Shown: positions 41,764 through 51,327 of the stretch, piece after piece
How the letters are laid out: each line of letters opens with the position of its first letter
Position numbering within the stretch: position 1 is the stretch's first letter
The notes under the pieces: generated by a model
Told to the model about the DNA's origin: nothing
Database searches by the model: none
The model's input: only the letters and a program-made list of their open reading frames with translations
DNA from: Alopecurus myosuroides
Lineage: Eukaryota > Streptophyta > Magnoliopsida > Poales > Poaceae
NCBI GenBank assembly: GCA_028641055.1
Contig: CM054062.1
Span: 24,126,536 to 24,190,535 of the forward strand
DNA length: 64,000 nt
Direction of reading: 5' to 3'
Translations under genes and position numbers: made by a program

Positions 41764-43297
41764 TGATACGTGCATTTTATATCATCATTTATACCCTCCA
41801 TATTGGCATTATTGGGATGTTTTATCAATGTTATGTCATTGTTTTGCATGTTTTAGATGATTTTATGGGACTTTCCTACAAAGTCACTATTTTTGGTATT
41901 TAATTTCTGGGTGTCAGAAAACACTTTTTTTTTCATGTTTTTGATGTTTTAGGAGCTACAGGTATCCAAATTGTGAAAGGAAAGAAACCCTGTCAGTTTT
42001 TCTTCGGGAGAAAGGCCGTGGTCACAAGACACAAAGGGAGGAGGGCCATGAGGCCCAAAAGGGGGTAGCCCACGCGGCCAGATTCCCTGGCCGCGTGTGG
42101 GGACCCCAAATGGGCCCACAACACCTCCTCCCCGAGGTCTTTTTGCCGACGACTCCGTCTTCCCCGAAAACCAACACCCTAATTTTCCCGAGACGAGATG
42201 GAGCCGCCAGGGCGGCGAAACTCTCGAAACTCTCCGTGGGGGAGACAGATCCTGCTGCTCCGGAGCTCCGGAGAAGGGGGAAACCATCCCCATCTTCATC
42301 CCCATCTCCTCCTTGGCGTGGGAGGAGGCATCTCCATCACCATCCTCACCAGCACCTGCATCTCCACCATCACCATCACCGTGATCCACTCCGTTCCCCT
42401 CATAGTTTGATCATTGCTACACCCTAGATACGTGTTATTGTACTCCGTTGCATGTTTGGGATTGAGTACTTGTCATTATTTGGTGGTGGATCCATTGTTT
42501 CAGATTGTGTTGTACCACATATGTCACCATACATGATCATGTTTGCACGTTGTGAGTAGTTCCCGCATGTTCCTGAGGGCATAGGATGAATTGGCAATGA
42601 TTTGTTACATGAGATGAGTTGTTATTTGGCCTAGTATTTATCTTTTATGTGATTCTATGATGGTGTTGTACGAACGTCGATTGTACAACACTTCACCTAC
42701 ATGGGCTCATAGGAGAACACCGTAGTGTAGTGACGTGATGATGTCTTTAGGTGACAGGAACTTGAGACAGAGTCGTTGAATTGCATTATGAGGGTACTTG
42801 TATCGGGGACCTTAGAGCATAAGGCTATGGTGGGACATCATGTCTTAATAATTCTCGTGCTGTCATTTAATTGGCCACATGATCCATCATAAGGGGTGAT
42901 AGTTTATTTATTTAGCTATTCCTATTTGTGGCTCCGTCCGAAGAAGATTAAAACTAGACAAGATATACAAACATGTTATGCAATGAATCACTATGCCAGC
43001 TAAATCCGTGCAGCCCTCGGGAACGTTTTCCACATATAAGACACAAACACACACTTGAGCTTGTCCTCTTGCGCATTAGAGGATTGGGCTTTGTCTCTCA
43101 TTGAGACCTACTACTTGCTGCAATTTACTTTTCGCATTTTACTTTACTTGCACTACACAATTAAAACACAAAAACACCTGTTGCTTTTATTATTCCTTTG
43201 CTATTCTACTTACCAGTTCCTTCTGCTTCTCGTGGGTTCGACAACCTTTCTAATTCGAAAAGTACTAAAATTGATCTCCTGCACTTGGGAGCCATCA
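41764..43297 (+). repeat. 3' LTR of Athila element B
   Basis: 1,534 bp from TGATACGTGC to GGGAGCCATCA, followed by the CATGT duplication. A perfect 10-bp inverted repeat with a 7-base loop lies at 42071-42097 (CACGCGGCCA gattccc TGGCCGCGTG). A CA/TC-rich microsatellite-like stretch lies at about 42330-42390. Confidence 0.88.
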
Positions 43298-43302
43298 CAT
43301 GT
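43298..43302 (+). repeat. Target-site duplication CATGT, right copy
   Basis: CATGT directly follows the LTR terminus CCATCA and continues into the PMD exon (ATAGGCAGTATATGAACGAG). Confidence 0.85.
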
Positions 43303-45071
43303 ATAGGCAGTATATGAACGAGTTGGATGCGCTTACTCCCGAGCAAGTAAGTATTTATCCTAAAATGACTCGCTCATATTTTTTTTATCTTCCTTCTAAT
43401 TGATGTCGACGTGCTATGCTGCAGGTGGATTGGGAGCCTTATGGGAGGGGGAACAATTTTGGTGTCTTGCGTGCTTATGATTTGAACCCAATGTGCATGG
43501 CGGATCAAGCTTTATGGCTTATGCGGTGCCCGTTGATATGAAATTGGGCGATTGAGTTTCACTTGACACACCGCGTTCTGAGGCAGTTTGGGTTGTTTCA
43601 GGCTCACCCACCAGAGTGGAAGGACACAGACAAGTTGCTTCATGAGTAAGATTAAATGACATATGTTTCGTTCGTAACTTTTTTTTGTTTCTATTTGTTG
43701 ATATGACTCCCGTGTTGGTATCTTGAAATGCAGGTTGGACCGGAGGAAACAGAGAAAGGTGACAAATTGGGAGAGACGCCATAAGAAATATATAACCGAA
43801 TTTGAGCTGTGTGTGGAGGAAGCTAACAAGACTGGATGGGGCAGGAGAATGTTGAAGGAGCATTGCCCAATTGCTTTCAACAACTAAATTCGCTGGTTTC
43901 TTGAGAATACTCGCGTGGAGATATGCCCACCGGCTTTCGAGGAGGAGATATTGGAAGAGCCCATAGTGTTTGACGAACTTGCTCAAATCCAATACAACAA
44001 GATCGTTAGGGAGGGCCACCAAACAGATTTTTCTAATATGCTCAACTTTGTGGTAATTTTAACTTACTCGTTCTCTTTCCACCTTTACCAATTCTTTTTT
44101 TCTAATGTGTTTTTCTTTTTTCCTCTAGCGCACGGAGATAAAGAAACAAGCTAGTGAGAGCGAAGAATTGTTGGCGACCACGCCGGGTGGAGAAAAAGGA
44201 GAAAGTATATTTCGAGGCTTTGTTAAGGTAAAAAAATACTTGATTACCACGAGATAGCCTAAATGCTTATTTTCCAATGCTTTATTTGACATCTCCCTCA
44301 CAACCATTCAGCGCTCTGGCCAACGCTTACGCCGGCTTGCCAACCTTATTGGTTGCCGTGACCCCGAGTACAGCTCACCGTCGCAATCAAGGTCCAAATC
44401 TCCTTCTGACCCCGTGGATAGTACGAACCATGAGCTTGAGGACGAGACAACCTCTGTTGAAGGGGTATGACCTTAAGTAACAATATACTCCTCCTTACGA
44501 TATTGTATGCATGTATATTTTTCGTAACCTTAACAATATACTCCTACTTGTTTCGAAGGCAAGAATTCCGGATAACATGACATTGCGGCAGGCTAAGCAA
44601 CGGTCTGCTTACATGCTAAGAAAGAAGATCGGAATTCACCGGTACACACCAGATGATTGGGTCAACAAAGGAAAAGGGCCACATGTTGAGGAGGAAAGGC
44701 CACGGAGGTCAGCTACGGTTAGGAGTATGAGGCTTATCGAGGATGACGATGATGACGATGAGGACAACAAGGAAGAAGAGCAGCCGGCACCGGTGAGGAG
44801 GGACAAGATTTCTACGAAGAGGGGTCGTGCACGAAAGTAGAAGACTTGCCCGAATATGTTATGAACTTGTAGTGACTTATTCGAACCTCTACCTATGTTG
44901 TTATGTTGAAACTTATTCTAGTGGACTTGAACCTCTCTTGTGATGTTTGAACCTCTCTTGTTATGTCATTTATGGTTTAGAATTCTTCTATATGTATCAG
45001 CTATGGAAATATTGGACAGAAAATTTTCAATCTTCTCAGCTAAGGAAGAAAGGTAGAGAAATTTTGACATG

Positions 45072-45221
45072 TGTAGCGCCTAGCTACTGGGCGCTACAAT
45101 CTTGTTCATGTAGCGCATGTGGCCTAGGCGCTACACATGCAAAAATCTTGCCACCCGAGAGCTAACAGAGAGCAGCGACGAGCAGGCAAGCTCAAAATTT
45201 GCTAAGTCATTGTGTAGCGCC
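45072..45221. repeat. Right cluster of TGTAGCGCC/GGCGCTACA inverted motifs
   Basis: Motifs lie at 45072-45080 and 45089-45098 (a pair), at about 45107-45139 (ATGTAGCGCATGTGGCC, then GGCGCTACACAT), and at 45213-45221. The last one coincides with the point where the minus-strand transposase frame stops being transposase-like. Confidence 0.6.
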
Positions 45222-46585
45222 TCTGTTGAAGGGTTTAGTGACGGCCATGGCTACCAACAACCTAGGGATTCGGTTGTATGCTTCCTCCCAGTCACCGTAC
45301 AACATCTTGAATGCGGCTTGCTTCGCCTTCCATGTCTTTCCGTACTTCACCTTGTAGTGAAAAAGGTTCTTCACAAGTTCCATGACACTCTTAATACTCA
45401 TTGTTGGAAGTGACGAGATGGAGTTGGAAAGCCTATAAGCGATGAACTCGGAGGCCAGTTGTCGGTGGTCCATATTCACTTTCTTTACATCGGCACTCTT
45501 GCCATCAAGCTTCTTGCCTCGGCACATGTGAGTTGCCGCACAACTAGATATGTGCCATTCGGGCCCTTTTTTGAATGGTTTTGCACGCACAATCCATGGA
45601 CATCCATCCTCCAAGCAAGTAACCATGTAACGCTTCGTTCTGTCCGAGTGCACAACTCTAAACGGACGATGGTACTTCACCGAGTACTCCTTGACCCATA
45701 TCTGAAATTCGAACAACGTTGGAAACTTGAAACCGGGATATATCCCACTAACCACATGATTCATATCCCGTTAAGAAGTTGGTCTAGCTCCGAGCACTAT
45801 ACCCTTGCCGCCGTCCACTGTGGCTTCATCCGCAGGACTAACATCACGAAACAATGGAATCCGATGATCCCGTCCCAATACCTTCTTGAAGGCTTCCGCC
45901 TCCTTCGCCGTGAACCCCTCCTCATCAACTTCTTCATCCGGACCCTCATCATTCGACCCCGATGCATAGCATCGAGAATAAGGTATGTCATGATCCATAC
46001 TCTCTTGCACATAATATGCGTCCAAATCTCCAACATTGTTGTCATGGAGTTCGACTCCATTCTTATTATCCGCATACTCATCATCCCCATACTCATTGTT
46101 TCTCCTCAATGCCTCATCTTGATTATTTGTAATGGGGCTAAAAAAATTCTCACTTCATGTTGGGTGGAAGGAGGTTCAAAGACTACGTCTTGGTTCGTGA
46201 GTGTTGGACTTGTACCATGAAATGAGGAGGCACAACGGTTGAGGTCCAAGTTCATACGAGCATCAACCTTTTTAGTGGCAAATAACTCGAGAGACTTGTC
46301 TAGTGACTCGGCCACGGTCTCCTTGTATGCAACCCAACGTAGCTCGGAGTTGATACACAAAAACTTCCAACGAATGTGCAATCCATGACCCGCGTTATGT
46401 CTTCCCTCCAACTCTATTTCATCACTTCGGTCCATCCAATTCAACTCAACTCTAACTTGTTCCAAAACCTCCGCATAGGTAGGACTACGCTCGAAGACCA
46501 AGGATATCTCACCCGGATCCGGTTCCAAATCACCTTTCATGAATGCGTCCTTGTCCACATGATGAACATGAACAATTCTCGACAT
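45207..46585 (-). pseudogene. Mutator-like (MULE) transposase, N-terminal part only
   Basis: Minus strand. It starts at MSRIVHVHHVDKDAFMKGDL (46585) and continues through an acidic linker to the MuDR-type DNA-binding region (FPTLFEFQIWVKEYSVKYHR, CLEDGCPWIVRAKPF, MSIKSVMELVKNLFHYKVKY). A frameshift near 46110-46140 and a TAA just below 45771 interrupt it. It ends in GGCGCTACA motif sequence at 45221-45207, so the catalytic DDE region and SWIM finger are absent. It is convergent with the PMD gene. It may be the other half of a MULE that carries both genes, or a separate truncated element. Confidence 0.72.
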
Positions 46586-46603
46586 TCCTAAAATAATGAA
46601 CAT

Positions 46604-47340
46604 GTGAAAAATTAAAACAATTTATTACTAATACCAAAATTAACTTATATGGCTACTCCTAACCTTTGACCTAGCATACTACCCAAACAAAATTACTAAA
46701 TTTTACCTAAAACAATCTAACCCTAGTCCTAACAAGTATCTAGCCCTACCATATAAGAACCCTAACCCTAACAAATATCTAGCCCTAAAATTTAAGAACC
46801 CTAACATTTAGGCAACCATACAAGCCACCAACTAGGCAATAGAACCACAAATAACATGGATCATTGGGGTCAAATCGAATTTCTAGGGTTTCCAAGATGC
46901 AAACAAGAATGAACCAAAAAATCAAGTTTTCAATGGGTGAAAACAAGGGGAAATGGAGGAGATTACCTCTAGAAACTTGATGGAGTCAAGATTCGACGAA
47001 CAAACCTACTAATTAGTCTAAAGCTTTAAGCCGACCGCGTTCTCAGCGTTCCAGCTCTGTTGTGTCTCTGTGTTGTGGGCCTTTCTAGTGAACCGGATTT
47101 TGTGTGGGTGTCCCCGCTGAGTACGTACGTGTGGGTTCTTCTTTCTGGGATTTCCTTTTCTGGTGCCGACGTATGTTTAGTGGGTCTGCGTTTTTTCGGT
47201 CCCGCTTGTCAGTGGGAAGAATCCTTTTTTTTCGTGTCTGTAAGATTGTGTGCGACCGTGGGCGAGGTTATAGTTTTAATCTTTCTTTTGTCGGCGTCTC
47301 CGGATAGATCTTCCCCGCTGCGTTTTCTTCTCCGCTCCGG
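46604..47340. other. Intergenic region upstream of the MULE relic
   Basis: No supported gene. It holds runs of CCCTAA (a 15-bp AACCCTAACCCTAAC at 46758-46772) upstream of the transposase start, in the position of its promoter. From about 47040 a TG/TC-rich stretch begins that may be the 5' region of the decayed gene downstream. Confidence 0.4.
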
Positions 47341-47344
47341 CCTC

Positions 47345-47396
47345 ATGTCTCGGCGTCGTCGTCGGCGCATTGCTGCTCTGCCGTCTGCATTTGCAG
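47345..47396 (+). pseudogene. Possible first coding exon of the decayed unknown gene
   Basis: ATG at 47345 begins MSRRRRRRIAALPSAFA and ends at a good donor (GCAG/GTACTG). It lies in a TC-rich, 5'UTR-like context. It cannot be joined in phase directly to the exon at 48022, so at least one more exon or a different start would be needed. Confidence 0.25.
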
Positions 47397-48021
47397 GTAC
47401 TGTCTGCATGTGTTTTACCTTCTCGGCTGCTTTCTTTTCCCGCTCCGGGCTGCTCATTGGGGGCAGAGGGATGGATATGTCCATTGCCGGATGTGCTGTG
47501 GGGTTGGCTGGAGGTGTGCCGGTGCCGTGTGCTTGGTATCGTCCGGGGTCTCCGCCTAGATCTTTGTGGGTTTTTTTATTGTGAGTCTTTCCCCCCGCTG
47601 CATTTAGTTTCTGTAGTGGTTCATGTTGGAGGGGGTTACAGGGGAGTCCTGTTGGCATATCCGGCCGTGAGATTCAGCCGGGTGTTTATGCTAGGTAGAG
47701 TTTAACGCGGTAAGATTTAGTTAGGTATCGATGGTAGGCAGAGTTTAGTGCGGTAGGGCTCTTTTTGTACGGTTGACCGTTGCTGGAACTGCTCGGGCAA
47801 GGCTCCCATGATTTATTGCCTCTTATATGGTCGCTTTGCTTACTTATTGAGTGCGATGTTTGGTTGTTCTAATGCTGTTCTGTTTACTGGTTTGTTTTCT
47901 GCGGCAGGTTTTCGGTTGGATCACTTCGGAGGTGTGATGTTGGCCTGCTGTGTTTTCGCATCACAATCCTTTACCCTCTGCCCTCCATCGGTGACAGTTT
48001 TCACACTCATGCCTTCTCTAG

Positions 48022-50437
48022 GTGAAAGACGAAGAATCCGCGGTAGCAGAGCCGATAGCGCCGCTGCAGCCGAAACCTAGCAAAGCAGAGGAAGCAGAGT
48101 GCAGTGCCACCCAACCGCCGCCTCACTACGTAGAAGCTCCATACGAAATCAAACCAATCGCTACACGACTTTAGCCCACAAAGTCAGAGGACAAAAGGCG
48201 TGTTGTCATACCAGGAGTAAGTCTAGCAAACAACTAGCTTAGATCAGTTCAGACAGTACCTTTGCCAGCCCTGTAATTTTAGTGTACCGTCGATTCATAG
48301 ACGTGCACCGTCTTAGTACCCTGCTTTGCTAGCCGACCTAACATACTGAAACTATATGAGACCTCCAGGCCATCCAGGTGCAGAACACTTCTCGATATAA
48401 AGACCACACGACACATTTGCTGAAACTTCACACACTCCAACTTTAGCAAATCCTGAAATACACTGCCTGCTCTGCTAAATCACATGAACTAAAACCTATC
48501 TGTAGATCTCACCGAGAATTGGGTCCGATCTGTTGCTTGCTACATGATGCATAGGCTTTGCTAGCTGAACCAGCTTATTTCTTTAGATAAAAATACTGAC
48601 AGAGTAAAGACGGTAGCTTACCCTGATAAAATGAAGGATAAATTATAAAACTTTAGTATCGACTAATATGGATGCAGCAATTCAGGCTTACGTAAATAAG
48701 GCGGCCCAATTCTGGAATAAGCACCTCAGATCAGCTCCTCAAGGCAGAACCATATGAACCATTCCCTTGCTTGCATACACATGAGTGCATCAAAGCAGAA
48801 ATTGGTGTGATAAATTTGAGATCATGTGATTAGTACTACACACCATAGAAATATAAGAGCCCATTACGCCAAATTACTTTAATACCTAGATACAAAATAT
48901 TTGTACAATAGAATTTTCAGGATCTAACTACCATGATAGTATGGCACCAGAAAAATGTACTCCTGAGCCAATAGAATGCCATAGTAGCATGCTAACCATA
49001 AGATATACGCCAAATTATTTTTTAAATGAAAGGGCTAGCTAAACCAGTAGACCACTGGAGATACAAATTTGAACTACAACAGTTTATTTGTCGGTTCTGT
49101 TAATTCAAGGGACATAGCAACGCTCCCATTAGTTCCATAGTCTTTAATTTCGTCTTCAGTTTTCGCTATACTAATTTTTTACCCAGATCAAAAACACAAA
49201 CAGAGAAGGATTAATGCATGTGCCTGAAGTCAGGAGCGCAGCACCATGAACTGATCAAGACTGAATTTTAGTTTTCAGACCGTTCTTGCTTCCTTTGTTG
49301 GTTTGCCCACAGGCTAACACAAAGCAAATTTTGATGTGTCACTTATTTCAGTTTACCACGCCTACAGATTGACACCATGAACTATTTATATATTTTTAGC
49401 TCATACAAACATGCTTACTGTTTCAGTTTACCACGCTTACTGTTTCACAGAAAGATACATGTGCATCGGATCGAAAATCGGGTTCAGCAACTCGCCCGCG
49501 TGACATATGTAGACACACTTTTCAGATTTTTCCAAAGACCAGCTACATAAATTTAACCATCAATTCCCTTGCAGGCCTGGCAATCTGTAGGCATTAGTAA
49601 GCAGAATATGCTGCAACAGACGAGTGTAGCATTGCAGCTGCAGATATACCAGGCATATATAGTCCAGGAAGAAATGAACCAGTTTCGCGGCTGCATCAAG
49701 ATGGTGGTCCTACCAAAAGATGTATTTGGATACCCAGAAACAACAATTTTTCATGGCGATATCGCACTCACAGGATACAGCGCAATCGAAAGTGCTGCCG
49801 AAGAAGCCTTGTTGTTTCTTGCAAATCATCAGAATGTAGCCATTAAAGATCTCAATCACGCTGGGATGGTCCGTGCAGTAAAGGCCAAAAACATAGCCGA
49901 AGCATGCCAGGAGCTCTATAAGGACGCACTAGAAGAAGCGAACGAATAAGGCCAGAAGCTGCGCCACAGGTATGATCATCTGACAGAAACCATACGTGCC
50001 ATCTGCGCTTAGTATAGCCAGTTCCTGGTTGTACCAGCAGAAAAATTAGCAAACCCATCTCTACCGTGTTCGGCACGAGACGACTTTGCCTTCGCAATCA
50101 CACAGCTGCTGCATCACAGGGAAGCAACAGAGAGGCTTCTACGCCAAAAGGTACACTCATACAAACATACACACGTACTTACTACTCACGTCCTAGCCCA
50201 CAGGACACAAACACGCTCAGAATCAGCAACTGATACACTGCAATTCCCTTTCTAAAATCGCAGGACTAGGAAGCTGTGTCCTCAAAATTTCAAGCTATCA
50301 GTAGAGGAAGTAGCAGAAAAACCAAACAAGATGATGCGCGATCAGATTTTGTGAGCAACACCGCCGAGATCATCGTCGACCCATTCTTATATCTAGCTAT
50401 AGCTACTACCATGAAAACAAAAAAAAACTTGCCATGA
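48022..50437 (+). pseudogene. Decayed multi-exon gene of unknown function
   Basis: Three exons join in the same phase: 48022-48216 (65 codons), 49575-50150 (192 codons) and 50264-50437. Each has consensus splice sites (acceptors TCTCTAG, CTTGCAG, ATCGCAG; donors GTAAGT, GTACAC). The protein has GYPETTIFHGDIALTGYSAI followed by ESAAEEALLFLANHQNVAIK and ends at 50435-50437. Four in-frame stops lie near 48170, at 49947-49949, near 50012 and at 50267-50269. I do not recognise the family. The intact phasing argues that it was once a real gene, perhaps carried by a transposon or a dispersed host family. Confidence 0.5.
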
Positions 50438-50909
50438 TGTCTATAAGGTCCTTGGAACTTATATGTAGTATTCAAGTTTCGTCCGCCTACTATAAGGCTG
50501 TAACGTAGGAGCCTTGCTATAAAAGCTGGCCTATTTTAGTTCTGCCTGCCTGCATCCCTACAGCGTGAAAAAACTTCCACACGCTATACTAAAGTCTTGA
50601 GTACTCACCTTAGCAAATACAGTGTATGCAATCACTAGCCACCGCACACACAAGCAGCTGGCAACCATTAAGAACGACAATCAACCGTTTCAGCTAACAG
50701 ATCCGTTTTTAGAAAAAGCTTTCGTTACATCTCGGTACAGACTCAGGCCAAACACCTACCCTGACATGCAAAAAGAAGACATGAAAAAGACTATATAGAC
50801 TACTGTGATAATTCCACAATGCCGTACAACCAAATTTACATAAAGAACCTGTCAGATGATAGTTCTCTGAAAAGATAGACCCTGTGAATTTTGCATATGC
50901 TTTCAGCTG
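50438..50909. other. Spacer before the young Copia element
   Basis: About 470 bp follows the decayed gene. No gene or repeat was recognised. It ends in the CCAGT target site at 50910-50914. Confidence 0.4.
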
Positions 50910-50914
50910 CCAGT

Positions 50915-51077
50915 TGTTAGGATAAGTACCAAAACCTGTAACGAATCATCATCATTATAAGGTGATTCGGTTAGTGATCCTCCCTTTATCTCCTCCATGT
51001 AAAACCGGCATGTTTGCCCCCTATATAACACGTACCCGATACCGAGACAAAGGTATCGCTTCCTGCCACTTTTGATA
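50915..51077 (+). repeat. 5' LTR of the young Copia
   Basis: 163 bp from TGTTAGGATAAG to CTTTTGATA, followed at once by TGGTATCAGAGC. A TATA-like CTATATAACA lies at 51021-51030. Unusually, the LTR ends in TA, not CA. Confidence 0.92.
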
Positions 51078-51089
51078 TGGTATCAGAGC
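51078..51089 (+). other. Primer binding site (initiator Met tRNA type)
   Basis: TGGTATCAGAGC directly after the LTR is the classic Copia primer site complementary to the 3' end of initiator tRNA-Met. Confidence 0.85.
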
Positions 51090-51327
51090 CGAAATCCCTT
51101 CCATTACATCGTAGGATAGCCATCCGAAGAAAACCCAAAAACCAATCTCTCTGATCTACCCAAGAACCCTAGAACACCGCAGCTCCGATCTGCACAAACC
51201 AACACCCATCACCAATACCCATCCGATCTACCCAAAGACACCCAATACCAGCATACAAACCGATCTCGTTTGATCAAACACCCAAGAACCAGACACAACC
51301 TATCCAATCTCACACCAAGAACACCCA

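Larger units (their letters stand above)
19603..43297 (+). mobile_element. Athila-lineage Gypsy retrotransposon B, with a nested Tat element
   Basis: The element is bounded by TG at 19603 and CA at 43297 with the duplication CATGT on both sides. Without the nested Tat insertion it is about 8.8 kb. It carries gag-protease, RT, RNase H, integrase and a coiled-coil third ORF on the plus strand. RT motifs (YLDGYSGFSQIPVHSDDQEK, FMDDFSVYG) place it in the Athila lineage. The 5' LTR is cut down to about 177 bp and joins directly to gag. The primer site, leader and probably the gag start are therefore deleted and the copy is defective. Confidence 0.88.
18433..44840 (+). pseudogene. Plant mobile domain (PMD, aminotransferase-like) gene, split by a retrotransposon
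   Basis: A gene model with plausible splice sites and phases is: 18433-18501, 18596 to about 19308, 19386-19602 continued at 43303-43346, 43425-43645, 43734-44052, 44129-44227, 44312-44464, and about 44559-44840. The protein has the PMD signature (FNAGSLTALIDRWRPETRSF, VTLQDVSMILALPIDGK, LLSVWSWDRIPVGRPR) and an acidic/basic tail. A 5' UTR intron (about 18131-18431) is likely. Stops lie at 18665-18667, 19509-19511, 43539-43541 and 43885-43887. Part of the second coding exon (about 19015-19270) is replaced by unrelated sequence. The Athila element lies inside the exon at 19386-19602/43303-43346. PMD proteins are found in transposons and in silencing factors such as MAIN; this copy is a transposon-type pseudogene. 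Confidence 0.72.
17791..45221 (+). mobile_element. Plant-mobile-domain element with GGCGCTACA-rich ends (hosts the nested insertions)
   Basis: Clusters of the inverted pair TGTAGCGCC / GGCGCTACA flank the PMD gene at 17791-17957 and 45072-45221. With the 23.7-kb Athila insertion removed, about 3.7 kb separates the two clusters. This layout suggests that the clusters are the (sub)termini of a DNA element carrying a PMD gene. PMD genes are known from Mutator-like and related plant transposons. The outer ends and target duplications were not resolved, so the limits given are those of the motif clusters. Confidence 0.45.

Noticed and set aside
42330..42390. His-rich coding sequence
   Set aside because: A simple CA/TC-rich repeat inside the Athila LTR.
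46758..46772. Interstitial telomere
   Set aside because: Only about 15 bp of repeat; too short to be a telomere remnant.
47060..47584. A 174-codon membrane-like frame
   Set aside because: TG/TC-rich sequence with hydrophobic residues arising from base composition; more likely the 5' region and intron of the decayed gene.
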